A stretch of DNA of 64,000 bases from Bimastos eiseni (GCA_959347315.1 OY365809.1:3392326-3456325); one strand, 5' to 3'; shown: positions 11,315 to 20,592, numbered from the stretch's first letter. The notes: generated by a model not told the origin, from the sequence alone. Program-made: numbers and translations.

Positions 11315-12180
11315 CGCTTGTTTCATCCATCCACCCATCCATTAATAAACCCATCCATCTATTCATCCATTCTTCCATCCATTAATAAACCCATCAATCC
11401 ATCTTTTGAAAAGCTCATCCATCCACCCATTGTTGGACCCATCCATCCATCCGTCCATCCGTCCATCCGTCCATCCATCCATCCATCTATCCGTCCGTCC
11501 ATCCATCCATCCATCCATCCATCCATCCATCCATCCATCCATCCATCCATCCATCCATCCATCTATCCTTTGATTAACCCATCATCCATCCTTCCATCCA
11601 TTGTTAAATCCTTCCATCCATAGATAAACCTATCCACACAGTTGTAGACCCATACATCCTTCCATCAGGTGATTATTCCCTTCCTCCATCCATTTATAAA
11701 CCCATCCATCCATCCACCCTTCTATTCATTGATAAACCCATCCACCCATTGTTAAACCCATCCAACCTTCCATCCATGGATAAACCCGTCCATCCATCCT
11801 TCCATCCATTGTTTAACCCATCTATCTATCAGGCATAGCATCGATGACGCAGAGCAGAGAATTTTCTCAAGTATCTTAAGCAACTTCTAACCTCCTGAAC
11901 GGGGGTGCGAACCCATCCATCTAACCTTTCATTGATAAACCAATCAACACATTTTAAAACCCATACATACTTCCATCAGTTGATTATCCCTTCCATCCAT
12001 CCACTCTTCTATTCATTGATAAACCCATGAATCCATCCACCCTTATATTCATTGAAAAATCCATCCACCCATTGTTAAACCCATCCATCCTAACGTCCAT
12101 TGATAAACCCGCCCATCCATCCTTCCATCTATCCATCCTTCCATCCATTGGTAAACCCATTCATCCATTGTTTAACCCAT
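11315..12180. repeat. Long (ATCC)n microsatellite with internal duplication
   Basis: Pure (CATC)n runs lie at 11420-11565. To both sides the array is degenerate with ATTGATAAACCC spacers. A segment of about 330 bp, including CCATACATCCTTCCATCA and the truncated SINE at 11845-11913, appears again at about 11950-12270, so part of the array was duplicated in tandem. Confidence 0.85.
11835..11913 (-). repeat. Truncated tRNA-derived SINE
   Basis: It is near-identical to 12188-12262 (GCAGAGCAGAGAATTTTCTC, CTTCTAACCTCCTGAACGGG) and stops within the promoter B-box region, where ATCC repeats resume. It is best explained as part of the array duplication. Confidence 0.7.
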
Positions 12181-12184
12181 CTAT

Positions 12185-12318
12185 CTATCCAAAATAGCAT
12201 CGATGATGCAGAGCAGAGAATTTTCTCAAGTAAGCAACTTCTAACCTCCTGAACGGGGTTCGAACCCACGCTCCACGCGTCACAGGTCAAGCGCTCTACG
12301 CAATGGTCCACCGCTCCT
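12185..12318 (-). mobile_element. tRNA-derived SINE
   Basis: The minus strand has GCGGTGGACCATTGCGTAGA (A-box-like) and GGGTTCGAACCCC (B box, near-consensus), then a body with CTTGAGAAAATTCTCTGC. The internal pol III promoter arrangement marks it as tRNA-derived. The body prevents a tRNA fold, so it is not a tRNA gene. It lies between the ATCC array and the candidate exon at 12368. Confidence 0.75.
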
Positions 12319-12367
12319 ACCCTCTGTTTCTCCTTGTTTACGTGCCTTTTATTTGTCTTGCGTGTAG

Positions 12368-12545
12368 GACATCTTCTGTGGCCAGGTGAACAGCTGCTTC
12401 TTCCAGAGTCATTGACCGTGTCGATACCTCATGGATCATCGGTCGATCTGCCTTCTCTCCGGAATATGGTTCCTCTTTGCTCAACCGGAACCGAGATGGA
12501 CCAGTGCACAGCGTCCAACGAATGTTGCCGCGACCGAATTAACTG
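12368..12545 (+). CDS. Candidate exon upstream of the lectin gene (uncertain)
   Basis: A strong acceptor (a pyrimidine-rich tract ending TTGCGTGTAG) is followed by 178 nt with one open frame (codons from 12370) and a GTTAGT donor at 12546. The peptide contains GEQLLLPESLTVSIPHGSS and a Cys-rich end, MVPLCSTGTEMDQ then CTASNECCRDRINW, whose paired CC suggests a secreted or extracellular module. It would enter in phase 1 and leave in phase 2, while the next certain exon (15352) needs an incoming phase-1 junction. A direct join reads TGA, so a missing intermediate exon is required if it belongs to that gene. No family is recognised. It could be chance open sequence between a SINE and a microsatellite. 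Confidence 0.3.
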
Positions 12546-12547
12546 GT

Positions 12548-12735
12548 TAGTCGAATGGATGGATGGGTTTTGGATTAATGAGTGGATGGATGGATGGATG
12601 GATGGATAGATGGATGAATGGATGATGGATCGATGGATAGTTGATTGGGTGTATGGATGGATCGATGGATCGATGGATGGATCGATGGATAGTTGATTGG
12701 GTGCATGGATGGATGGATGGATGGACGGATAATTG
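12548..12735. repeat. (GGAT)n microsatellite
   Basis: TGGATGGATGGA and GGATCGATGGAT units include a duplicated block with ATAGTTGATTGGGTG. It begins only a few bases after the candidate exon's donor. Confidence 0.9.
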
Positions 12736-12877
12736 GATTGATATATGGACCAATGGATATCAATCAGAATTAGAATTCCAAATGGCTAATCAAGTATAGG
12801 ATGGATGGATGGATTGGCTAACCAATTTGAATGGCAATGAGCTGTTCATCAAATCCTTCTGCTAATGGACTCTAAGC

Positions 12878-13721
12878 CAGTGGTTCCTAAACTTTTTGGC
12901 TTAGGGCCACTTTATTTTAATTGGAGGACATGATGGGGACTACTAGGTTGAAATAATTATTTTTAAGTTTAAAAGATATTCATTTTAGAATAGAATGAAC
13001 TTTCACATGGATAAACATTTGATGTTACTTATAAAAGTCAAACAAATATGATAATTTATAATAGAAAATAATGACTATACTGTCAAATATTCATTTATTG
13101 AACGTGCTAGCTGGAGAACCCGGCGTTGCACGGTTTTGAGACAGGTTTTTGTCCGTGGAGATGAGGAAGACGGCGGCCGCGGGATTCAACAACTCCTCTA
13201 CTGGGTGTCCCAGGTGTTCCCCGAGCGAACGGCGAAGGTTTCGAGTGAATAACTGTAAAAGTGTGGCAAGGCATAAACAGAATTGTGTATAGACACTGAT
13301 GCATACAAAGTATGTACCCACCTGACCGACTGTGCCAACGATGGCCAACTGTATGCCTGGTACCTGTACGATATCCCCCAAACCGTCCATTCGTAAAAGA
13401 AGAAGAGGTGTGGCAGACAGATATCACGTTGACATGTACAGCAGGTGTTTCCTTAGGGGTCCTGAGACAGGTTTTGGGCTCCGAAGACCAGGAAGAGGGC
13501 GGCCGTGGGATTCACCAACTCCTCGACTGCGTGTCCCATGTGTTCCCGAGCCAACGGTGCAGGCTTCTAGTCAACAGTACTAAAACTGTGCAAATGCATC
13601 GTCGGACAGAGAGGCACATAGACAGAATCTTGTCTTTATTTATATAGATATTTTTTTATATCTTTGTTGGGTCGAGAGCCACTTCTTGAAGCCTGACGGG
13701 TCACAAGTTGGGAATTCGCTG
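12878..13721. mobile_element. 844-bp hAT-like non-autonomous element
   Basis: The left end CAGTGGTTCCTAAACTTTTT and right end (reverse complement CAGCGAATTCCCAACTTG) form imperfect terminal inverted repeats of hAT type. The 8-bp flanks CTCTAAGC and CTTTAATC match at 6 of 8 positions, as for an aged hAT target duplication. There is no transposase. The interior holds two direct copies of a block of about 165 bp (13127-13290, 13458-13635), each with AGACAGGTTTT, GCGGCCG and GTGTTCCC. Confidence 0.65.
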
Positions 13722-13799
13722 CTTTAATCCAATCGATTAATTTTCCATCTCTGAATTGGATGGGTGTATATAATCTAATCGATTAATGGATAGATAAAA

Positions 13800-13892
13800 C
13801 GATAATGAACAAATGAATGAATGAATGAATGAGTGAATGAATGAATGAATGAATGAATGAATGAATGAATGAATGAATGAACGAATGAATGA
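13800..13892. repeat. (GAAT)n microsatellite
   Basis: Near-pure GAATGAATGAAT with single substitutions. Confidence 0.95.
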
Positions 13893-13939
13893 TCGATTTT
13901 TCCATCACTTGGTCAAGCAACCCAACGAATGAGCTTACA

Positions 13940-14150
13940 TTGTGGTGGTGTCTAAGGCTGCAGTGGTGGCGTAATAGTGGTAAAATGTGAGAAAGGTGAA
14001 ATTGGTGATGGTCCCTTATTTCACTGATGACGGTGGTTTACTGGTGGTGCATTGAGGACTCTGGTGACGTGGTGGTGATATTCATCTCACTGGTGGTAGG
14101 GGTGATGATGGTGGTGTCTAGTGGTGGATGTGGGGATGGGGTGGTACTGA
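13940..14150. repeat. GGT/GAT-rich low-complexity region
   Basis: It is dominated by GGTGGTG, GATGATGG and GTGGTGATA. No open frame of interest is present. Confidence 0.7.
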
Positions 14151-14244
14151 TGCTGGCGATGTGAATCGCATCCCTGGGAGACAAATTGGTCTAATCGGTC
14201 CCTAAGCGCTGTTTACACACATTGCTCTGCATGGTGAATCTCTC

Positions 14245-14670
14245 TACTTCTAAGTGTCTGTCTGTTTGTCTGTCTCCGGCGCTCTGTAGTTGCCACTATC
14301 TGTCTGCCTCTCTCGCAAACCGTTGTCCCAGTCGATTTATATTTCATAATGTTTGTCTATGCCTGTCCGACTGTTTGTTTACCCGCGTAAATGTTTGGTT
14401 GGCTCTCTCTCTGTCTGTATCGCTGTCTTTCTATCAACTGCCCAACAGTATGTCCCAACAGTTGACAGGGTTCTACCTTATCCGTCTATCTGTCTGTCTG
14501 TCTGTCTGTCTGTCTGTCCACCTGTCTGTCGGTCGGTCTGTTAGTTTGTATAACGATTTGTTTTCTCTAGCTATAGTCAACGCTACGTGTCTGTCGTTTT
14601 GCTGCTATCTTCCTGTGTCTGCTGTTTTGTCTGTCTGTCTGTCTGTCTGTTATAATGTCTGTCTTTCTCT
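14245..14670. repeat. (CTGT)n-rich microsatellite region
   Basis: Pure CTGT runs lie at 14486-14530 and 14624-14650, with scattered CTGT units between. The open frames across it encode SVCLSVCL and are by-products of the repeat. Confidence 0.85.
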
Positions 14671-14837
14671 CTGGTTTCATATAATGTAGCGCCTCTTCTA
14701 CCACTAACTCATTCACTCAATCAATCATGCAATCAATCACTCATTCACTCACTCTCTCACTCCGCATCCACTAACTTAGTCATCCATTCGTTCATTAATT
14801 AATTCGTTCGAAATAACAGGTTAGACAAAAGGATGTC

Positions 14838-15300
14838 ACTTAAGCGTAAATAATCGCACAGTAAGCGTTGATAAGCGTATAAAGAAGACGTTATCTTATA
14901 CCTGTATAAGAGTAGCAAACGTAAATAGTCGTACCTCAAGCGTACACAAGAGTACAGTAAGGTAGATAATCGTATTGTAAAATTAATGTATACTCGTACA
15001 TTAATCGCAGATAAGCGTACATTAATCGCAGATAAGCGTACATTAACCGCAGATAAGCGTATAATAAGCGTACACTAACCTTAGATGGGGCGCACAGTTA
15101 GTATTGAATAGCGCAGTGATTCTGAAATTTTTTGACGCCAGGAACCAGCAACGGCTTTTTATTAATTGTCGCAGACCACTAACACCAAACGGACCAGGAC
15201 TTTAAGAACCACTGGATTAGCGTACAGTAACATATATAAGCGTACAGTGAGTGTAGATAGGCGTACACTAAGCGTAGATAAGCGTCCAGTAAGCGTACCT
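14838..15300. repeat. GCGTA-type minisatellite directly upstream of the lectin exon
   Basis: Units of about 10 bp close to AGCGTAGATA and AGCGTACAGTA, often paired as 20-mers such as CGCAGATAAGCGTACATTAA, occupy the end of the intron before the SUEL exon. The array is split by the hAT-like insertion at 15114-15214 and ends about 50 bp before the splice acceptor. Confidence 0.8.
15114..15214. mobile_element. 101-bp hAT-like MITE inside the GCGTA array
   Basis: The ends CAGTGATTCTGAAA and (reverse complement) CAGTGGTTCTTAAAG form terminal inverted repeats. The 8-bp flanks GAATAGCG (15106-15113) and GATTAGCG (15215-15222) agree at 7 of 8 positions. Both flanks are array sequence, so the element inserted after the array existed. 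Confidence 0.8.
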
Positions 15301-15351
15301 TGACTCTCGTTAAGCACATCGCTCGTCTAACTGCTCACATTCTTATTCCAG

Positions 15352-15648
15352 ATCACAGGGAGTACTGCGACCTGGACGTCTTCCGTGCCAGATGCGATGC
15401 GGACGAGGTCATCCTGATAACCGAGGCCAAGTACGGAGTGGTGAAGCTGGGGCGCTGTGTCCAGACGGATTACGGATACGTCGGATGCCATGCAGACATC
15501 CTTGACTTCCTGAGCTCCAAGTGCGCCGGACGTAGGCACTGCGAGCAGAGGCAGCAGGATCCATTCCTCAGAGATGCAGTCAAGTCAAGAACAAACTGTC
15601 CAAAAGAGTTTGAAGCCTTTCTCTACGCTGACTACAAGTGCGTCAAGG
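15352..15648 (+). CDS. Exon: SUEL / rhamnose-binding (Gal_Lectin) domain of a membrane receptor-like protein
   Basis: This is the first certain coding exon of a gene that continues at 16278, 17680, 20619 and 23001. It encodes one SUEL-type lectin domain, a fold named for sea urchin egg lectin and found in EVA-1 and latrophilin-type receptors, where it binds carbohydrate or protein ligands outside the cell. Family marks are REYCDLDVFRARC at the start, VILITEAKYG, GRCV, YGYVGCHADILDFLSSKC, AGRRHCE and the closing CPKEFEAFLYADYKCV. The spacing of the cysteines fits the domain. Acceptor TTCTTATTCCAG and donor AAGG|GTAAGG give 297 nt and phase 1 at both ends. GC content is well above the flanking introns. 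The signal-peptide exon is not identified upstream, so the N-terminus is missing from this annotation. Carbohydrate specificity cannot be read from the sequence. Confidence 0.93.
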
Positions 15649-15659
15649 GTAAGGTGTTT

Positions 15660-15985
15660 ACAGGACGAACGTAAAAATTATAGTCAATGTTGCTTATGGA
15701 ATATCTAAACGAAAGCATAGATGAGACCATGCAGGTATCTCAGGTAAAACATATCTCTTGTTAATATAGGTTAGGAGTGTAGAAGACGAACGCAATCAAT
15801 GTTGCTTAGGGAATGTCTGAACGAAAGCATAGGTGAGACCATGCAGGTATCTTAGGCAAAAACATATCTCTTGTTAATATAGGTTAGGAGTGTAGAGGAC
15901 GAACGCAATCAATGTTGCTTAGGGAATGTCTGAACGAAAGCATAGGTGAGAACATGCAGGTGTGTTAAAACAAACTCGTTAACAT
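15660..15985. repeat. Intronic tandem repeat, about 115-120 bp x 2.6
   Basis: Three copies start with GGACGAACG or AGACGAACG near 15664, 15785 and 15898 and share TCAATGTTGCTTA, GAACGAAAGCATAG and GAGACCATGCAGGTAT. The first copy begins about ten bases after the SUEL exon's donor site. Confidence 0.9.
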
Positions 15986-16129
15986 AGGTATAATGTAGGT
16001 CTGCATGAATGAATTAATATCGTATATCAAGTAACAACGTGGGTCTAGGTTACTGATTGGCTCTGCCTCTCGTCGTCCTCTTCGTTCTTTATAAACCTTT
16101 TATTGCCTCGAACAAGGATTAGATTGAGT

Positions 16130-16250
16130 CGCTTTATTTCAGCTTTGATCATATATTGGATTAGGTTGGATTTGATTGGAATTTATTTGATTGGAATTTA
16201 TTGGATTGGATTAGAAGAGATTTGATTAGATTGGAACTAATTTGATTTGA
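16130..16250. repeat. TTGGATTRGA-type degenerate repeat
   Basis: Short units such as TTGGATT, TTTGATTGGAATT and GATTAGATTGG recur. It lies just upstream of the CUB exon acceptor. Confidence 0.6.
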
Positions 16251-16277
16251 TTAAATGTTCATCTGGTTATTCCACAG

Positions 16278-16682
16278 ATGAAAAGCGGGCGTGCCGGACA
16301 TGCTCGAGGTCCGGTGGTCAAGCGAAACTGACCAATCCAAGCGGTTACATCTCGAGCATCATCTCGGCAGAGACCCAGTCAGACGGATCATGTGGGTCCA
16401 CTCGCTGCCCATGGGTCATCGTCGCTCAACCCGGTCAGATCATCAACGTCACCCTGCTCGACTACAACCACACCGCACCCCGCCTGAAGCCAGGATCATC
16501 GGGGGAGAACTGCGTGAGATACGCGGTCATCAAGGAGAGAGCCAACCCCAAGGACTCGCCCCTCTGTGCCGGGGGAAAGAGGGAGGGACTGTCCTATATG
16601 TCGGTCAGCAATGTTGTGGAGGTTCAGATCGTCAATCAGGATGTGTTCAACTGGAGGCACCAGTTTCTCATTCGATACGAAG
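16278..16682 (+). CDS. Exon: CUB-like domain of the same receptor-like protein
   Basis: The exon joins to the SUEL exon in phase 1 (G|AT gives Asp) and encodes 135 residues. The domain begins with a Cys pair (RACRTCSRSGG) followed by NPSGYISSI, then CPWVIVAQPGQIINVTLLD, the hydrophobic strand arrangement typical of CUB domains (extracellular beta-sandwiches used for binding). It continues with ENCVRYAVIKE, DSPLCAGG, VSNVVEVQIVNQ and HQFLIRYEG, where the final FLIRYEG is the usual end of a CUB fold. Asn in NVTLLD and in YNHT sits in N-x-T sequons that could be glycosylated. Acceptor TTATTCCACAG and donor GAAG|GTAGGG. The order SUEL then CUB agrees with a conserved bilaterian group of single-pass membrane proteins, as I recall it. 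No ligand is known from sequence alone. Confidence 0.88.
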
Positions 16683-16699
16683 GTAGGGCTCTGGAAAAA

Positions 16700-17062
16700 A
16701 AATGGGTGAATGGATGGATGGATGAACGGATGGATGGATGGTTGGATGGATGGATGAGGTGGTATGTTGGTGGATGGATGGAAGGTGGATGAATTGATAC
16801 ATAAATGGAAATTGGATGGATTGATGAATTTATGGTTTAGAAGATGGAATTAATTCATGAATGTTTGTTTAGACTACGCATCCGTTATCAATCCATTCAG
16901 ACATAATATCCATCCATCCATCCATCCATTCATTGATCCAACCATTCATCATCCATGGTCAATGGATTTATGTGTACTTGATTGCATAGATGAATGATAT
17001 CTAATTATGGATGGTCTCACAGTAGTTGGGATTGATAGATGGATGATTGGATGGATTGTTAC
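16700..17062. repeat. (TGGA)n and inverted (TCCA)n microsatellites in the intron
   Basis: TGGATGGATGGA runs at 16710-16795 start about 20 bp after the CUB exon donor. The complementary (CATC)n lies at 16910-16935, and more degenerate GGAT units follow. The two arms could pair as a long imperfect hairpin in the pre-mRNA. Confidence 0.8.
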
Positions 17063-17354
17063 ATCACCATAATTTGCATTATCTTATTTTGCAACTTTTA
17101 AATTTGTAATATCTCTTACAGTATCATCTCATGTAGCATTATTTCAGATTGTGGTATCTCAGGTTGTTATGGCCTCATAGTTTATCATCTCACACTGGAA
17201 AAATAAATATATCTTATTATATCATTATAGCATTATCTGACATTGTTGTATCTCACACTGCATTGTCTTATTGTTTATCACCTCATTATGTATTATCTCG
17301 TTCATTATTGTGTTATCTTAAATTGTATTCTCCCATGTTGTATTCTGTCAAATG

Positions 17355-17607
17355 GCAGCTGACCTGTGTGGCACATTGGCCGATCGTTTAGAGCGGTCAG
17401 CCCGTAACACTCAGTGTGCGCTGAGTGGTTCGACCCTCGTCCGAGGGTTCAATCAATGTGTAAGGACCTTGAGCAAGTCCTTCGTGCACAATTGCTTTGC
17501 AGTAGGCCCTACAACGGCAATTGCGCCGTCGAAGCGTGTGTATGCACTTCTGAGCAAAAGATGTTGGAAGAAGGGCGTTATCAAATTTCGGTAATAAATA
17601 AATAAAT
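17355..17607 (+). mobile_element. tRNA-derived SINE in the intron (about 250 bp)
   Basis: The head has an A-box-like TGGCACATTGGCCGATCG and a B box GTGGTTCGACCCTC. The body has GGACCTTGAGCAAGTCCTTC and GCACAATTGCTTTGCAG. The 3' end is GGGCGTTATCAAAT and (AATA)n. The same head and body occur on the minus strand at 55019-55197, so this is a family. The ORFs across it are not genes. It is sense-oriented within the host gene intron. Confidence 0.85.
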
Positions 17608-17679
17608 ATTGTATTTTTATCGCATATTTTAATATCTCATATTGTTTATTATATTCAACAGTCTCTCTTCCTTTTTCAG

Positions 17680-17907
17680 CCATTGGCTGTCCTGACATGG
17701 TGCCACCTAAGTCTGCTTCGGTGACCAGAGTGGACGACCGACTGGAGATCGACTGCCTTCCCACGAAGGACCGGTGGCAGCTGACCTGTGTAGGAAACAG
17801 CTGGCAGGGAGATATGGGGCCCTGTGGGTCCGATGAGCCGGCCCAGATGGGCGCTGTGGGCCTCTTCAGAAAGACCGCCTCTTCTTTTCTCGCCGCTGTA
17901 CCTTTCG
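17680..17907 (+). CDS. Exon: CCP/sushi-like Cys module of the receptor-like protein
   Basis: It encodes 76 residues and joins in phase 1 on both sides. The order AIGCPDMVPP, DRLEIDCLPTKDRWQLTC and GNSWQGDMGPCG gives four cysteines with a Trp before the third and a Trp-Gly pair before the last. That is close to a complement-control (sushi) module, although the sequence is short and diverged, so 'CCP-like' is safer. The remaining part, QMGAVGLFRKTASSFLAAVPFG, is a short stalk leading to the membrane segment. Acceptor TTCCTTTTTCAG and donor TTCG|GTAGGC. This module, the CUB and the SUEL domain should all be extracellular. Confidence 0.85.
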
Positions 17908-18237
17908 GTAGGCCTGCTATTTAGTTCATTTTCCGATTAACTATAATACTTTACAGAGGAGCAGTCCTCTTTTAAGCGTCGCCATTGACCTGTAAATTTA
18001 AAATTATTATAACCTTACACACCTCTATTAAGTGCTATGCTTAACCTCTGAGTTCATGACTATTTGCAGAATTATACACCTGCATTTAGACTTCCATATA
18101 CTCTTTAAGTTCAAGAATAATAATTAAAGATAAGTTCGACGAGTATGAGTAGCGTCTTACACACCTGATTAAAGATCTACGTATAAACTATAAGTACAAA
18201 ATCGTTGTTCCAAGCAAATGATATAACTCCGCCGCTG

Positions 18238-18335
18238 GTAGTACTCGGCCAGTGCCAGTCCCAATCCTGCATAAAGGAGGACGACGACGCTAATGGTGTT
18301 TATTACCACACAGTGTCGTTAAACTGCAACAGCCA
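18238..18335 (+). repeat. Dispersed 'CCCAAGCCTGG' repeat, copy 4
   Basis: It contains GCCAGTGCCAGTCCCAATCC, AAAGGAGGACGACGACGCTA and CACAGTGTCGTTAAACTG. It is a near-complete copy in the intron of the lectin gene, just 5' of family B. Confidence 0.8.
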
Positions 18336-18394
18336 CCATGCACAGGATTATGGTATAAGATGCTCAATGAATGTTATAGACACAATTATTTGAA

Positions 18395-18792
18395 AATGTT
18401 TATGTAATAGTGTTTGATAGATTAAGAACATTGTGAAATAAATGTCATGATAAAAAAAATTCATTAAAAATGTTATGATTGGAAAACAGTACATAGAGAT
18501 TAGTCATAAATAATTTGTTTTATTTTGAACATTTCTTGATGCAAATATTAATGCAAATATTGTTACATTTGCATGAAATACCATATTACATGTATTATTG
18601 ATGTTATTAATACCATTATTATTTATGTTGTAAAACAATGAACACTAATGACAGTTTAAAATTCAGACAGTTTTTAATGGTATCTTTCGGACGCTATGAA
18701 TTTCTTTGCACTGCACAGTCAATGTTTCAAATTGTCGTCAACGGCCATAGATGTCATATGACGACGTTGAACTGTGGAATAATAATAACCGG
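18395..18792 (+). repeat. Family B retroposon-like element, copy 1
   Basis: About 400 bp matches the minus strand at 29022-29400. Shared blocks are ATGCAAATATTGTTACATTTG-like, CAATGAACA, and the end TTGTCGTCAACGGCCAT followed by GACGTTGAACTGTGGAATAA. The end is AATAATAATAAC-rich, as for retroposition, and resembles the 3' end of the ORF1-containing LINE at 35360. Confidence 0.75.
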
Positions 18793-18799
18793 CACATGA

Positions 18800-18912
18800 T
18801 TAAAACTATATAAGATATCGAACTTAAAATGTAGCAAATTCTGAAGACGTCAACAGCCTGTGTTGCCATAAGATGTCGTTAAACTGTTGAATAATAATAA
18901 ATAATAATAACA
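18800..18912 (+). repeat. 5'-truncated copy of the ORF1-LINE 3' end
   Basis: It matches the 3' UTR of the element at 35360-38731: TTAAAACTATATA, AAATTCTGAAGACGTCAACA, TGTTGCCATAAGATGTCGTT and AAACTGTTGAATAATAATAA. It is truncated at the 5' side and ends in AATAAT repeats, as target-primed insertion would leave it. Confidence 0.8.
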
Positions 18913-18994
18913 AGCACAAATTGGAAATGGCAAATGTACGTCATGTATCGTACTTATTAACTCTAACACACAGATCTTCAACTCGATCGCTGTT

Positions 18995-19082
18995 CGCACT
19001 TTGAAAGTGTCAGTCCCAAGCCTGGGTATAGGAGGAGGGCGTCGCTACTGATCTTTGTTGCTACAAAGTGTGGTTAAACAGC
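18995..19082 (+). repeat. Dispersed 'CCCAAGCCTGG' repeat, copy 5
   Basis: CAGTCCCAAGCCTGGGTATA, GGAGGAGGGCGTCGCTACTG and AAAGTGTGGTTAAACAG are in order. Confidence 0.8.
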
Positions 19083-19344
19083 CTGCAACTATTTACACCT
19101 CTTTTAAGTGTAATATTTAAGATATGAGTTAACGAATGTCAGGAGTGTTGCACACCTGCTTTAAAAACTATTATACAACTATAAGTTCAAGAACATTAAC
19201 TTGTTATCAAGATCTAAGGGATATTAAGATCAGCCACGAATTGACCTACTAAGTCTAAGAATATTAAATGTCTCTTGTAAACCTCTAATAGCGGTAACAT
19301 TTCATCTATAAGTTGAAGAGCATTAGCAGTGTGTCAATCCACTG

Positions 19345-19560
19345 GTTGCACTCTGCCAGTTCCAAGCCTGGGTAAATGAGGAGGGCGACTCCATCACTGG
19401 TTGGACTCTGCCAGTGCCAGTCCCAAGCCTGGATAAATGTGGAGGGCGACTCCATCACTGGTTGGACTCTGCCAGTGCCAGTCCCAAGCCTGGATAAAGG
19501 AGGAGGGCGACGCTGAGTATCTTAGTTATCACACAGCGTCGTTAATTAAGCTGAATCCAC
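19345..19560 (+). repeat. Dispersed repeat, tandem triplicate
   Basis: Three successive copies of the CACTGGTTGGACTCTGCCAG / CCCAAGCCTGGATAAA block lie at 19345, 19394 and 19454, about 50-60 bp apart. Only the last continues into GGGCGACGCTGAGTATCTTA and the GTCGTTAA end. The triplication is local, not three independent insertions. Confidence 0.85.
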
Positions 19561-19689
19561 TGTTGCAACTACAATTCGGTAGCTGCAATGCCCCAAAAAT
19601 AATTTGTCTTCGTCGACTGCCGAAAGTGTCGTTAAAAATGAAACAAACAGAAAGAATTGCTCTTACCCGGCCCAATGGCTACCTCCCTC

Positions 19690-20345
19690 CCAATTCAGTA
19701 CTCAACCCCTCCCCCCCAACACCGATCTGGCTCCACTAAACACCACTCCACAGAAACCTAACCCCCTTCTGTAGACAACGAATTGGTCTCTGCCGTCAGC
19801 CACCAGCAAAGTCTCTTGCCTCTGTCTCCTTGATATCTCAGCCGCATTCGATACCATTGATCATAGCTTCCTTCTCGAAGGACTAGATCTTCTTGGTTCG
19901 GCGCTTCTGGCATTGCTCTGCTCTGCTTCCTCTCCTTCTTATCTTCCAGAGCATTCTCTGTTGAGGCTCACAACCATTTCTTCAAATCCCCACACACTCA
20001 CATACGGTGTCTCTCAAGAGTATCCATTCCTCTTCATCCTATATAGCACACCATTAAGTCATCTCACATAATCCACTTCTCTTGACCACCACCAGATGAC
20101 GCCCGACTCTAGAAAGATTCCTCCCATGCACTTTTTCTGCCTCCATCGCACAGTTACTCAATTGTGATAAACCTGATCCCTCACTTGATGTCGCCCAACC
20201 TCCTCTGCCTCAAGTCTCCATAAGCTGAATTCATCATCATAAGACCATTCTGACCTAATCAAGAAACTCCCTGACCCTTCAATACACTAATCCACCAGCT
20301 CTCCTCATCTCTCTTGCTCTAACAACATATTCAACCACTCCCCAC
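19690..20345 (+). pseudogene. CR1/L2-type LINE reverse-transcriptase fossil in the intron
   Basis: A frameshifted + strand remnant reads CLCLLDISAAFDTIDHSFLL (19825-19890; AFDT carries the first catalytic Asp of the reverse transcriptase), then FLSSRAFSVEAHNHFF, and TLTYGVSQEYPFLFILYSTP, where GVPQGSxLGPxLF is the family form. Beyond that the YADD region is unrecognisable, although DHHQM TPDS near 20085 may be its relic. Stops and frameshifts are many. It lies between the CCP-like and transmembrane exons. Confidence 0.75.
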
Positions 20346-20404
20346 ATCTGCTTCGTGCTCACTCGTGAATGCCTCCATCATTGCTACCTCCATTGTCCAC
20401 TCGA

Positions 20405-20592
20405 AGCGATGAAGATGCTGGTGCTGATATGGTGGTTGTAATGATGATGGATGACAACGATGACGACAACGATGATAATGATGTTAATGATAACGATGAC
20501 GATAATGATGACGGTGACGACGACGATCGTAGTGACGATGATGATGACAACGAAGACGGTGATGATGACGATGAAGAGACTATGATGATGAC
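20405..20592 (+). repeat. (GAY)n trinucleotide repeat abutting the transmembrane exon
   Basis: GATGAC, GATAAC and GACGAC triplets dominate. In the frame of the next exon they read as an Asp/Asn-rich run with no stop. The array ends about 27 bp before the splice acceptor at 20618. Confidence 0.9.

Noticed and set aside
17360..17440. tRNA gene
   Set aside because: A and B boxes are present, but the sequence continues into a repeated SINE body and no acceptor-stem pairing was found. The same holds for 12185-12318, 55019-55197 and 61540-61625.
20359..20550. Ser-rich minus-strand open frame
   Set aside because: It is the complement of the (GAY)n repeat.
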